Shown here: positions 28,695 to 35,663 of the stretch, piece by piece | Numbering within the stretch: the stretch's first letter is position 1 | Layout of the letters: each line of letters begins with the position of its first letter | Assembly (NCBI GenBank): GCA_016787785.1 | Contig: JAEUTO010000004.1 | Location: 1 to 64,000, forward strand | Length of the DNA stretch: 64,000 nucleotides | Source of the DNA: Bacteroidia bacterium | GTDB taxonomy: Bacteria > Bacteroidota > Bacteroidia > B-17B0 > Aurantibacillaceae | Reading direction: 5' to 3' | Notes under the pieces: generated by a model | Seen by the model: the letters and a program-made list of their open reading frames with translations, nothing else | Told to the model about the DNA's origin: nothing | The model's database searches: none | Translations under genes and position numbers: made by a program

Positions 28695-29279
28695 TTAATT
28701 TTGATTTTCTATTATTAATAATTGATTGTATTCTGTTCTCATTAACATTAATTGTTCTGTTTCCATTTTTAAGCGTATTTCGAAAGTTGTTATTAACACG
28801 GGTTCAAAACAATTTTTTTGGCACTCTCTCATTATAAAATACTCTTTTAGTATCTGCAAAGTAAGATTAAAATCGCCCAATTTGTTTTTAACTATTATGC
28901 AAACAGCATTAAAGCTTAATGAGGCAATGGTTATTATTGTAAACACAGCTTCAAAAAAACTGAAATTAAATACCGCATAACACATTATACTTATACCTAT
29001 TATCATTCCTATTATTGAAATTTTTACCCATCTGAAAAACCTCAGCGACTTTTGAATTATATCGTCATTAAGTGCTCTTAGTTTTTCGACTTCGGTGATT
29101 AGATACCCGATCATTGATTCTTTTTCTACGATATCCCTTTGAAGCTCTTCACGCCTGAACGTGACATCATCTTGATAGTTTTTAACTTTTTCGCTTTGTG
29201 AGGCCTTATAAATTATCCAGAGAACAACCAATAATAGTCCTAAAAGAAACCAACCTAAAAAATTATTTTTATTTTTCAT
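28695..29279 (-). CDS. Coiled-coil membrane protein of the ubiquitin-like operon
   Basis: A 194-residue protein with an N-terminal membrane helix ('FLGWFLLGLLLVVLWIIY'), a coiled coil of about 50 residues, two adjacent helices (about 88-108 and 112-135) and a soluble tail. I do not recognise a named family. The layout of helices plus coil loosely recalls SLATT or pore-forming effectors seen in bacterial defence operons. It lies 2 bp before the MBL gene, and that spacing indicates co-translation. Confidence 0.7.
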   Translation of the reverse strand: MKNKNNFLGWFLLGLLLVVLWIIYKASQSEKVKNYQDDVTFRREELQRDIVEKESMIGYLITEVEKLRALNDDIIQKSLRFFRWVKISIIGMIIGISIMCYAVFNFSFFEAVFTIITIASLSFNAVCIIVKNKLGDFNLTLQILKEYFIMRECQKNCFEPVLITTFEIRLKMETEQLMLMRTEYNQLLIIENQN

Positions 29280-29303
29280 AATTATATCTTTGCTTTCTAA
29301 TTA

Positions 29304-29639
29304 TTAACCTAGATCTTCTATTCCTGCATTAGGCGCATCCCTTTTAACTGCTGCAATTCCATTATCTCTGGCTTGTGACGAATTATATACCTCACTTCTG
29401 CCAACTATTTCTCCGTTAGCGGCTAAAAGATTAAAACTATATCCTGCCGCAGTACTTCGTTTATCATAGCGAAGATCCCAAGATGAATTACTCTTTACGG
29501 AAATAATTCCATTTTGGCACGATTGTTTACTTATGTAACCTTCTCCGCCTAAGATAATTTCGCCGTTAGCAGCTCGTAAGCGAAAATAAAACTGACTATT
29601 TGCACTACTTTTGAAGATTTGAAATTTTGGATTGTTCAT
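29304..29639 (-). CDS. YegP-like (DUF1508) protein
   Basis: A 111-residue protein made of two tandem DUF1508 repeats: 'FYFRLRAANGEIILGGEGY' followed by 'SCQNGIISVKSN', then 'YSFNLLAANGEIVGRSEVY' followed by 'ARDNGIAAVKRD'. YegP proteins are small, widespread and poorly understood; a role in stress or nucleic-acid binding has been suggested for the fold. It ends 24 bp before the coiled-coil membrane protein. Its presence in a ubiquitin-like operon is unusual. Confidence 0.85.
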   Translation of the reverse strand: MNNPKFQIFKSSANSQFYFRLRAANGEIILGGEGYISKQSCQNGIISVKSNSSWDLRYDKRSTAAGYSFNLLAANGEIVGRSEVYNSSQARDNGIAAVKRDAPNAGIEDLG

Positions 29640-29657
29640 TTTTTTTGTTTTTGATTA

Positions 29658-29882
29658 TTAGTGAATATTAAATCCATCGGTGGCTACAATAATAACATTG
29701 TAACCTTTCCATTGATTTTTTTTAATTAGTCCCTTTATTTTTTCTGAAACAATTGGATGGTTTTTATCGATAGCAACTTCAATTACAGGAATATTGTCCT
29801 TATTGATTACACCAATACCATTCACACCATCCCAAAGAATGATCTGTTTTTCCAATTCGTTCTTAGCTTCTTCTATATTCAT
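29658..29882 (-). CDS. Small protein sharing the N-terminal domain of the adjacent protease
   Basis: A 74-residue protein: 'VNGIGVINKDNIPVIEVAID', then 'VSEKIKGLIKKNQWKGYNVI' and 'VATDGFNIH'. The strand-helix-strand pattern with a 'GIG' turn matches the propeptide-like domain that precedes many bacterial trypsin-like proteases. The protease next door has a related 'NGIGFIN...ILEIGID' stretch (residues 21-69). It could inhibit, present substrates to or target the protease, or even serve as a small modifier, although it does not end in Gly. Spacing to the protease gene is 6 bp. Confidence 0.65.
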   Translation of the reverse strand: MNIEEAKNELEKQIILWDGVNGIGVINKDNIPVIEVAIDKNHPIVSEKIKGLIKKNQWKGYNVIIVATDGFNIH

Positions 29883-29888
29883 AATTTA

Positions 29889-30842
29889 TTATTTTATAGG
29901 GTAACCCCATTGTTTTAATTGTTGTACAACTAGAGTTTGGTGATTGGCAAGTGTCCATGTTCCGTTACCTGCAAAAAGTAATCCTACCAGTGCATTATCA
30001 GTACGCGATTTAATTATGGATCCTGAATCGCCTCCGGCACTAAAACTATGCCCGGCAATTCCGGTAGTTATTTGTATTTGATCAACAAAAACAGCGTTAA
30101 AACCACCGTAGTTAATTTTTGAAGTATAATGTAAAGAACGCACAATGCCATTAGTCACTCCGGTTGTTGCTCCTCGTTTGTACACCTTCTCTCCAATAAA
30201 AGGTGTTCTATAGCCAGCAGAGTTTTTGGGTATCGGATTGCTAAAACCATGTAATTCCGCAATAGCTAAATCTAATCTATTTGCACCATTAGTAATAGGT
30301 ACATAGTTATCCAAAGTGCCTATTCTTACAGCAGACCCGTCTAATGAGTATATTGCGTCGCCTACATTTGCATTATTGCTATCTGCTAAAACGTGGTTGT
30401 TACTGATAATACATGGATTTTCATTTTTATTTCGAGGTAGTAAAAAGAAACCTAGTGATCCATAAGAGTTTCCAGCGAGGTTCACATGCCCAACTTTATT
30501 TCCTGGGTTAAGGGTTAAGTGTGCATTGTATTTTTGCTTCGGTCTTATTTGTATATAGGCTTCATTGATCATAAGCTTTCTACAAATATCATTTTTCAAG
30601 CAGCTGCAAAATGCTTGAGATTTTGTTAAACCTGAGTCAATTCCAATCTCTAAAATATTTCCGTTTAATAGTCCAACTGAAATTATATCATTGGCATAAT
30701 TTGCGTTTGAATTAAATCCCGTAAACGCGGAGGATTTTTGAAAATGGTTTTGCGCCGATTCATTAATAAATCCGATACCATTTGTGTTGGTACCTAAAAG
30801 GACCTCTTCAATAAAACTTTTTCCGTTGTAAATATTTTTCAT
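29889..30842 (-). CDS. Cytoplasmic trypsin-like serine protease, first gene of the ubiquitin-like operon
   Basis: A 317-residue protein without a signal peptide. Residues about 10-110 hold a 'GIG'-type N-terminal domain and three Cys. The peptidase domain has His150 ('ISNNHVLAD'), Asp191 ('NRLDLAIAEL') and Ser273 ('SAGGDSGS'), a complete S1 triad. Trypsin-like proteases inside the cell are common effectors in bacterial immune operons. It may alternatively act as a deconjugase. It is the first gene after a 460-bp gap, so the operon promoter should lie just right of it; I see only a weak AT-rich candidate there. Confidence 0.85.
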   Translation of the reverse strand: MKNIYNGKSFIEEVLLGTNTNGIGFINESAQNHFQKSSAFTGFNSNANYANDIISVGLLNGNILEIGIDSGLTKSQAFCSCLKNDICRKLMINEAYIQIRPKQKYNAHLTLNPGNKVGHVNLAGNSYGSLGFFLLPRNKNENPCIISNNHVLADSNNANVGDAIYSLDGSAVRIGTLDNYVPITNGANRLDLAIAELHGFSNPIPKNSAGYRTPFIGEKVYKRGATTGVTNGIVRSLHYTSKINYGGFNAVFVDQIQITTGIAGHSFSAGGDSGSIIKSRTDNALVGLLFAGNGTWTLANHQTLVVQQLKQWGYPIK

Positions 30843-31057
30843 TTGTTTCTTGTTTAAATTAGTATTGCCTGAGCTATTATTAGCTTAGTTAAATTATTTG
30901 TTTTAGGGTGATACAGTGCCTGCCGCACAGTCATCAAGCTGTGTTGATAATAGTGTGACCAGAAATTCTCTCACATAGTGCCCCATTCCAATCTTGTTGG
31001 TAGGGACATTTGTACGGCAACTTGTCAGTTTTTCTTAAGGAAGGATTTTTATTAGTA

Positions 31058-31088
31058 TTTGTATCTTTAATTTACAATACTATCTTTG
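31058..31088 (+). promoter_or_regulatory. Strong Bacteroidota-type promoter reading into a gene-free stretch
   Basis: TTTG (31058-31061), 19 bp, TATCTTTG (31081-31088). It matches the TTTG-N19-TAnnTTTG pattern exactly. No ORF follows on this strand before a terminator, so it probably drives a small RNA. Confidence 0.65.
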
Positions 31089-31094
31089 CGACGT

Positions 31095-31224
31095 TATTTT
31101 GACTCAAAAACAAAAAAACAGAATGTGCAAAAAAGGAGCAATCCCTAGAAAAACGTAAGCTGCGAAGGTTTTATGTTAGCATTCTATCGGCCCTTGATGT
31201 TTCCGCATCCGGGGCCATTTTTTT
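31095..31224 (+). ncRNA. Candidate small RNA between promoter and terminator
   Basis: About 125 nt lie between the promoter at 31058-31088 and a terminator hairpin (31189-31216) with a T-run (31218-31224). The segment holds no convincing ORF. It sits between the first gene of the ubiquitin-like operon and the antitoxin gene, both on the other strand, so it is not a leader for either. The Rfam identity is unknown. The other sequence in 30843-31306 shows a GTGC/GCAC hairpin near 30916 but nothing else I can name. Confidence 0.5.
31189..31224 (+). terminator. Rho-independent terminator of the candidate small RNA
   Basis: GGCCCTTGATG, a short loop, CATCCGGGGCC, then A and seven T. The stem has one T/C mismatch and a wobble pair. 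The T-run is only on the + strand. Confidence 0.75.
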
Positions 31225-31306
31225 ACTTTATATGTTTTAAATTAATAATTCCGTTCATTTTACTCAATTTTGGTGCCATTTGTTATTTAATGTTAAGTTC
31301 TGCCAA

Positions 31307-32308
31307 TTAGACACTTTTTAACTCAAATCCGTATTTATAGCTGATCCCTTTAAACCCTTCAACATTCTTCTGCCATCCGCTTTCATCGTGGCTCACATCT
31401 ACAATTTTACTTGTATTCATAGGTTTAAACTTGTCGGCAATAATTTCCATCACTTCTAATTCCTCCCTCGAAAACAAACCTGCATTAAATTTCCGATCAT
31501 TTCTCGGCATAAAATGCTCACCTATTTTTCCGTCGCTAAACTCTGTATATACTATATCAATATGATCTTTGTTCGCCGCATAATCAAATAAGGTTCCAAA
31601 ATTCTTAGGCACGGGTCCCAGTTGTATGGCCATATACCTGGCGCCGCTAATTGAAAAACAGCTCTTTTTAAAGTTTAAAAAATCCGAGTAAAACAACACT
31701 TTATTCATTTTTGTTTTATATGGCTCCAGTCGTTCTGTAAAAAACACAACCATCTCCACGAACTTATCTAGCTGCGGAATTTTAAACCCGGTATATTCGT
31801 CCGGCAGTTTGTCCCCCATCATATATACTTCAAGGTCAACATCAAAAAAATCTTTTTCAAGATCTTTTACCTCTTCAATTATTTTTATTCTTTTTTCAAG
31901 TTCACCACCTTCATAAGTTCGGCTCAATTTTAATAGCTTAAGAAATTCTTCGGGATCTTTTGCAAGCTGAATAAGCCTGGCATTCGACTCACTGGGAATT
32001 TCACCACTCTCATAGTTTCTGTATACGTTAATTCCAAAGCCTAATATTTCCGACATTTTTGTTGCTGGTAACGCATACTTATTGCGTATAGCAATTATTT
32101 CTTCCGGAAAAGGCAAATGGTGTTTAGCTCTGTACTGGTTATACAATTGGTTTAAATTTATTTCATCGAGCTCCTGCGTGGTGTATTTATCACCGGTGAT
32201 CGGGTGTTCGTAATAATGATACCGCACGCCGAACTCTTCCTTGCGAAAGGTTAAAGCCTTGTTCTCTATCTTCAAGGTCTTTCCTTTTTCTGTAAATGAA
32301 TTTTTCAT
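31307..32308 (-). CDS. Antitoxin with helix-turn-helix and SocA/Panacea (DUF4065) domain
   Basis: A 333-residue protein. Residues about 45-105 form an MqsA/HigA-like HTH ('PATKMSEILGFGINVYRNYE'). Residues about 165-300 are a SocA-like/Panacea domain: 'MNKVLFYSDFLNFKKSCFSI', then 'YMAIQLGPVP'. Panacea domains are known as versatile antitoxin domains paired with many unrelated toxins (PanAT systems). The N-terminal zinc-binding Cys of MqsA are absent. It overlaps the upstream toxin gene by 4 bp, the usual sign of a two-gene module. Confidence 0.85.
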   Translation of the reverse strand: MKNSFTEKGKTLKIENKALTFRKEEFGVRYHYYEHPITGDKYTTQELDEINLNQLYNQYRAKHHLPFPEEIIAIRNKYALPATKMSEILGFGINVYRNYESGEIPSESNARLIQLAKDPEEFLKLLKLSRTYEGGELEKRIKIIEEVKDLEKDFFDVDLEVYMMGDKLPDEYTGFKIPQLDKFVEMVVFFTERLEPYKTKMNKVLFYSDFLNFKKSCFSISGARYMAIQLGPVPKNFGTLFDYAANKDHIDIVYTEFSDGKIGEHFMPRNDRKFNAGLFSREELEVMEIIADKFKPMNTSKIVDVSHDESGWQKNVEGFKGISYKYGFELKSV

Positions 32309-32649
32309 GCTACAAGTTTTTTAAATGGATAATTTATTTTTTGATCTGAGGGACAAAATGAAACACATATCGCTTCTGCTCCGTACCAACCTACAATAAT
32401 TTTAATGCATATTTCTTTACTCTTATGGGTTTTTCCAAAAATCCAAACGGTCGAACCGCATACTTCATTAATTACTGGCCCATCACTATAATCTTCCTCT
32501 GTAATACCATCTATGATTTTATTTCTCTCTTCAGTACGCATCTCTAAATTGGCAAGCATTTGGGCATTGCCATGCTCGGTAAAATATACCTCCCAGGCAC
32601 TTGCCTTCTTCTCTCTAAAATCCTCCAGAAATTGCGTAACTTTGTCCAT
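32305..32649 (-). CDS. MqsR-like toxin
   Basis: A 114-residue protein. Its C-terminal half ('IIDGITEEDYSDGPVINEV', 'EICIKIIVGWYGAEAICVSF') follows the MqsR pattern of an I-x-x-L/I-x-x-x-D-Y segment, a central aromatic strand and a closing V-x-S-F strand. MqsR proteins are mRNA-cleaving RNases of the RelE fold. The assignment is by pattern rather than clear identity. It precedes its antitoxin, as in mqsRA and higBA. It has its own promoter (32680-32711). Confidence 0.7.
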   Translation of the reverse strand: MDKVTQFLEDFREKKASAWEVYFTEHGNAQMLANLEMRTEERNKIIDGITEEDYSDGPVINEVCGSTVWIFGKTHKSKEICIKIIVGWYGAEAICVSFCPSDQKINYPFKKLVA

Positions 32650-32679
32650 GTTCGTACTCGGTCTTTAACCATTCTCTAA

Positions 32680-32711
32680 CAAATATACTTAATTTAAATG
32701 AGTAATGCAAC
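32680..32711 (-). promoter_or_regulatory. Promoter of the Panacea/MqsR-like toxin-antitoxin pair
   Basis: On the minus strand: GTTG (32711-32708), 20 bp, TATATTTG (32687-32680). It matches the Bacteroidota consensus and lies about 30 bp upstream of the toxin start. Confidence 0.65.
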
Positions 32712-32820
32712 ATTAAAGTTGTTTTTAGTGTTAAAATATGCATTATTATAAACTTTTAAATGAAATAATAAATAATCTATACCATTTTAGTATAATTATA
32801 TCAATATATTAAATAAATAT

Positions 32821-32836
32821 AGTATATTTGTATACT
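32821..32836 (+). promoter_or_regulatory. hipB: hipB operator overlapping the -7 element
   Basis: AGTATATTTGTATACT is an inverted repeat (AGTATA/TATACT) whose centre supplies TATATTTG, the -7 box at 32823-32830. HipB dimers bound here would block the polymerase, giving autoregulation. The intergenic region between the two divergent toxin-antitoxin systems is 225 bp long and very AT-rich. Confidence 0.6.
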
Positions 32837-32874
32837 TATATAATATGTAATCTCAAGTACGCCTATTCTGTATA

Positions 32875-33315
32875 ATGAAGCAATTAAACAACATAGCAGC
32901 TTTCGTAAAATACAATCGCGAAAAACTAAACCTTACTCAGGAACAATTGGCAGATATGTCTGGAGTAGGAATACACTTTATTCGAGATTTAGAACAAGGT
33001 AAACCCTCGCGCTTTGATAAAGCCGATAAAGTTTTGCAAGTATTCGGCTTTCATCTTGCCCCCACCGTAAACAGTAATGATCCTTGGGGTATTTGGCTCA
33101 AGTATTTAAATAAACCTGTTACAATAACAAAAAAAAACAAGCAGGAAGTAGTAGGATGGCTCATGGAGGAAGTAAGAGATGAAACAGGAGTTATTATTGC
33201 TTGGAAAATAGTTCCAAATCTTAAAGCAATGGAATGGCAAAGAACTAAAGATAAATCTTTGTACGTTGAGGTAAAGCAAAACGATATTGAAAAAATTCAT
33301 GAACAATTAGTATAA
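32875..33315 (+). CDS. hipB: HipB-type antitoxin and regulator
   Basis: A 146-residue protein. The N-terminus is an Xre helix-turn-helix ('NREKLNLTQEQLADMSGVG', then 'FIRDLEQGKPS') ending at about residue 65 with 'VLQVFGFHLAP', a typical HipB boundary. A C-terminal extension of about 75 residues follows, longer than usual for HipB. It forms an operon with hipS and hipT, the stop and start overlapping. In HipBST systems HipB binds DNA and enhances control of the kinase. Confidence 0.87.
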   Translation: MKQLNNIAAFVKYNREKLNLTQEQLADMSGVGIHFIRDLEQGKPSRFDKADKVLQVFGFHLAPTVNSNDPWGIWLKYLNKPVTITKKNKQEVVGWLMEEVRDETGVIIAWKIVPNLKAMEWQRTKDKSLYVEVKQNDIEKIHEQLV

Positions 33316-33635
33316 TGAACAACAAGGGAAAAGTAAAACTTCATGAAGCACTTGCCGGTTATGTTTGGCAGGACGAAAATGGGTATTGGTTTGAATACAC
33401 CGATGAGTATTTTAAAAACCCCAAGTATGGCCCTGTTAGCCAAACCTTGCCGGTAACTCAAAAACAATATCACGACTCAAAATCTATGATTGCTTTTTTT
33501 GATGGGTTAATCCCTGAGGGTTGGTTGTTGGACATAGCCCTCGATAATTGGAAGATTAATGAAAAGGACAGAATGGAATTATTACTTACAGTTTGTAAGG
33601 AATGTATTGGGGCTATAAGTATAGAAAAAGAATAA
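33315..33635 (+). CDS. hipS: HipS-type protein (HipA N-terminal domain as a separate gene)
   Basis: A 106-residue protein matching the N-terminal subdomain of HipA: 'LAGYVWQDENGYWFEYTDEY', 'GPVSQTLPVTQKQY', 'MIAFFDGLIPEGWLLDIALD', 'LLLTVCKECIGAISIE'. In split HipBST systems this piece is the antitoxin that neutralises the HipT kinase. It ends in TAATG, where the TAA overlaps the hipT start. The split is therefore the normal HipBST state and not a frameshifted hipA. Confidence 0.88.
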   Translation: MNNKGKVKLHEALAGYVWQDENGYWFEYTDEYFKNPKYGPVSQTLPVTQKQYHDSKSMIAFFDGLIPEGWLLDIALDNWKINEKDRMELLLTVCKECIGAISIEKE

Positions 33636-34594
33636 TGGTTGAAAATGTAAATAGATGTTTGTACTGCTATCAAAAATTAGGTGATGGCGAAAATGGTTTT
33701 CATTCTAAATGCAGTAAGTTGTTTTTTGAGCTTCCCGCTCCACCTTCTTTGTCATTAACGGAAAATGAATTGAATGATCTCGCAAAACAAATCGTAAGCA
33801 GTAGTGTAACAATTCCAGGTGTTCAACCCAAACTGTCCCTTGGTATTCAACGAAATTCACAAGATCCTAAAAAATCAAGACTTACAATCGTAGGTTTATG
33901 GGGAGAATATATTTTGAAGCCTCAAACACCGCGTTTCAAAAATTTACCTGAGAATGAAGATTTGATAATGCACTTGGCGCAACTTGCAGGTATTGAAACT
34001 GCCGAGCATACTTTATTAAAAATAGAGTCTAGTCAATTAGTTTATATTACTAAAAGATTCGATCGTGTTAAAAATAAAAAAGTTCCTATGGAAGATTTTT
34101 GTCAACTATCGGGCTTATTAAGCGCGGATAAATACAAAAGCTCTATGGAAAAAGCGGGTAACATCATCAATACATACGTTAGCCCAACAGCAAAAACGCT
34201 TGATACGATGAGGTTTTTTGAAGTAGCATTGTTTTCGTTCTTAGTTGGAAATTCAGATATGCATCTAAAAAACTTTTCTATTATTAAAAACGAAGAAAAC
34301 CAATACCGTTTATCTCCTGCTTACGATTTGCTTTCAAGCAATGTGGCAATGCCGGCTGATAAAGAACAAACAGCGTTAACCCTTCATGGCAAAAAAAACA
34401 GAATAAGAAGACCAGACTTTGTTTCTTTTGGTACAAAAATTGGATTGCAAGAAACGGTAACAGAAAAGATTTTAAATAAATACAACAATGAAATGCTTGA
34501 GAGGTTCACGGAATTTACTTCTATTAGTTTCCTCCCTGATGATTTAAAAGAAGAATTTATTTCTCTTATGAAATCACGCTTTGCTATTTTATAA
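33635..34594 (+). CDS. hipT: HipT-type serine/threonine kinase toxin
   Basis: A 319-residue protein from the ATG overlapping the hipS stop. It starts with a zinc-ribbon-like motif ('CLYCYQKL ... HSKC'), then the HipA-kinase Gly-rich loop 'SSVTIPGVQPKLSLG' with candidate autophosphorylation Ser, an ATP-binding Lys95 in 'YILKP', catalytic Asp208 in 'GNSDMHLKN' and metal-binding Asp231 in 'SPAYDLL'. HipT of the known system phosphorylates tryptophan-tRNA synthetase; the target here is unknown. A start at 33602 is possible but would extend into the hipS gene, so I prefer 33635. Confidence 0.9.
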   Translation: MVENVNRCLYCYQKLGDGENGFHSKCSKLFFELPAPPSLSLTENELNDLAKQIVSSSVTIPGVQPKLSLGIQRNSQDPKKSRLTIVGLWGEYILKPQTPRFKNLPENEDLIMHLAQLAGIETAEHTLLKIESSQLVYITKRFDRVKNKKVPMEDFCQLSGLLSADKYKSSMEKAGNIINTYVSPTAKTLDTMRFFEVALFSFLVGNSDMHLKNFSIIKNEENQYRLSPAYDLLSSNVAMPADKEQTALTLHGKKNRIRRPDFVSFGTKIGLQETVTEKILNKYNNEMLERFTEFTSISFLPDDLKEEFISLMKSRFAIL

Positions 34595-34620
34595 CCGAAT
34601 ATTTGTAAAAAAAATGCATT

Positions 34621-34962
34621 ATGTTGTCCAAGAAGCTAACATTAGGAAATGTTCAAGAAACAAAACAAATTTTCACTAGAGCATTTTATGCTAGAGGGTT
34701 CGATGTTGTTGAGCAATTAGAAAAGTTTCCTCATTTTAAATTATTTTTTTCCAATAACCCTTCCGAACTAAAAGCAATTGGCGAAGGTAGTTCCAAATCT
34801 GGAGTAACGCCTTTTTTTATTGATTTTAAAAGAGATCCCGATGCAAAAGGTTATTTCATTCCGGAATCCAAAAAGGTCTGCCCTAAATTCGATTATTATT
34901 TATTAGTACCAAGCTTTGCCGTTCCAATAGAAAAGATCGATTTCTTTTTCGAATACAAATAA
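34621..34962 (+). CDS. Small hypothetical protein
   Basis: A 113-residue protein I do not recognise. It is basic and mixed alpha/beta, with an aromatic-rich C-terminus ('KFDYYLLVPSFAVPIEKIDF'). There is no signal peptide or membrane helix. It starts 26 bp after hipT and may be part of that operon. Codon use looks like its neighbours. Confidence 0.5.
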   Translation: MLSKKLTLGNVQETKQIFTRAFYARGFDVVEQLEKFPHFKLFFSNNPSELKAIGEGSSKSGVTPFFIDFKRDPDAKGYFIPESKKVCPKFDYYLLVPSFAVPIEKIDFFFEYK

Positions 34963-35663
34963 CCGCATTCCTCCGAACAGGTAAAAAGGTGTTCGTCAGC
35001 TTCTGCAAAGCAAAATGATGCGCCAAAACAAAACAGCATTTGCTTATGTGTTATTTTTTAAAGGTTTAAGCAAAAGCTGTTTTGCCAAAGGTTGCTAAAG
35101 CAATTTTGTCACACATTTTGCAATTTGCACGAGCTTCCTCACGGCAGCCTTTTCCGTCCTTAAAGCCACTTCGTCTCTCTACGTCTCCATTGCACCCGCG
35201 TTCCGCTGGGTTCCATTGCGCCTCGTTCGCCTCAGTCGCTTTAAGTCCGCCGGCTGCCAATTTTATGCTCGCCTGCTGGTCGCTCGGGCATCGGTTAAGG
35301 CAGCGCAAACCTCTTGGCGGCAGATAATTTATTTTATGTTTGCGCTTTGCCTTAACCTCGTTTTGCTATCGCGTGGCATAAATCAAAGCCCCTGCGGGAC
35401 CTTTATTTAATTTGCCACGCTTGCAAAATAGGTCGGCCCCGCGCTCATCGTTCCTCTTCGCACTCCAGGCCTTCCCACCCTCGCTCCACTCGCAAGACGG
35501 CTCGCAAGCACAGTGGCTGCAAACCATTCCGTTCAATCGCCGCGCCTTTCAGGACGCACCTCAATCACTCCACTATTTGCATCCACTTTTCCTAACGCAC
35601 TGCCGCAGGCGCTTTTACCTGAATCAAATTTTTCGTATCTTCAACTTTCTTAAAAGTACTTCA
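34963..35663. other. GC-rich, stem-loop-rich gene-free stretch
   Basis: About 700 bp with no convincing gene. From about 35090 it is far more GC-rich than the AT-rich DNA around it. It contains three large inverted repeats: 35029-35084 (18-bp arms with one mismatch), 35293-35357 (GGTTAAGGC/GCCTTAACC outer arms) and 35371-35420 (GCGTGGCA/TGCCACGC). ORFs across it look like chance frames. It could be a structured non-coding element or transferred DNA. Confidence 0.6.

Noticed and set aside
30843-31057. Strong promoter for the ubiquitin-like operon
   Set aside because: Only weak AT-rich matches to TAnnTTTG are present on the minus strand upstream of 30842.
33315-34594. Frameshifted hipA pseudogene
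   Set aside because: The split with a TAATG overlap, and complete motifs in both halves, match HipBST systems.
35082-35410. Two overlapping ORFs in the GC-rich stretch
   Set aside because: Arg/Pro/Ser-rich chance translations with no family features, on both strands at once.
35029-35420. Integron attC-like array in the GC-rich stretch
   Set aside because: The hairpins are similar in size to attC sites, but the arms lack the required RYYYAAC and GTRRRY-type core pair in the right orientation, and no integrase is in the window.
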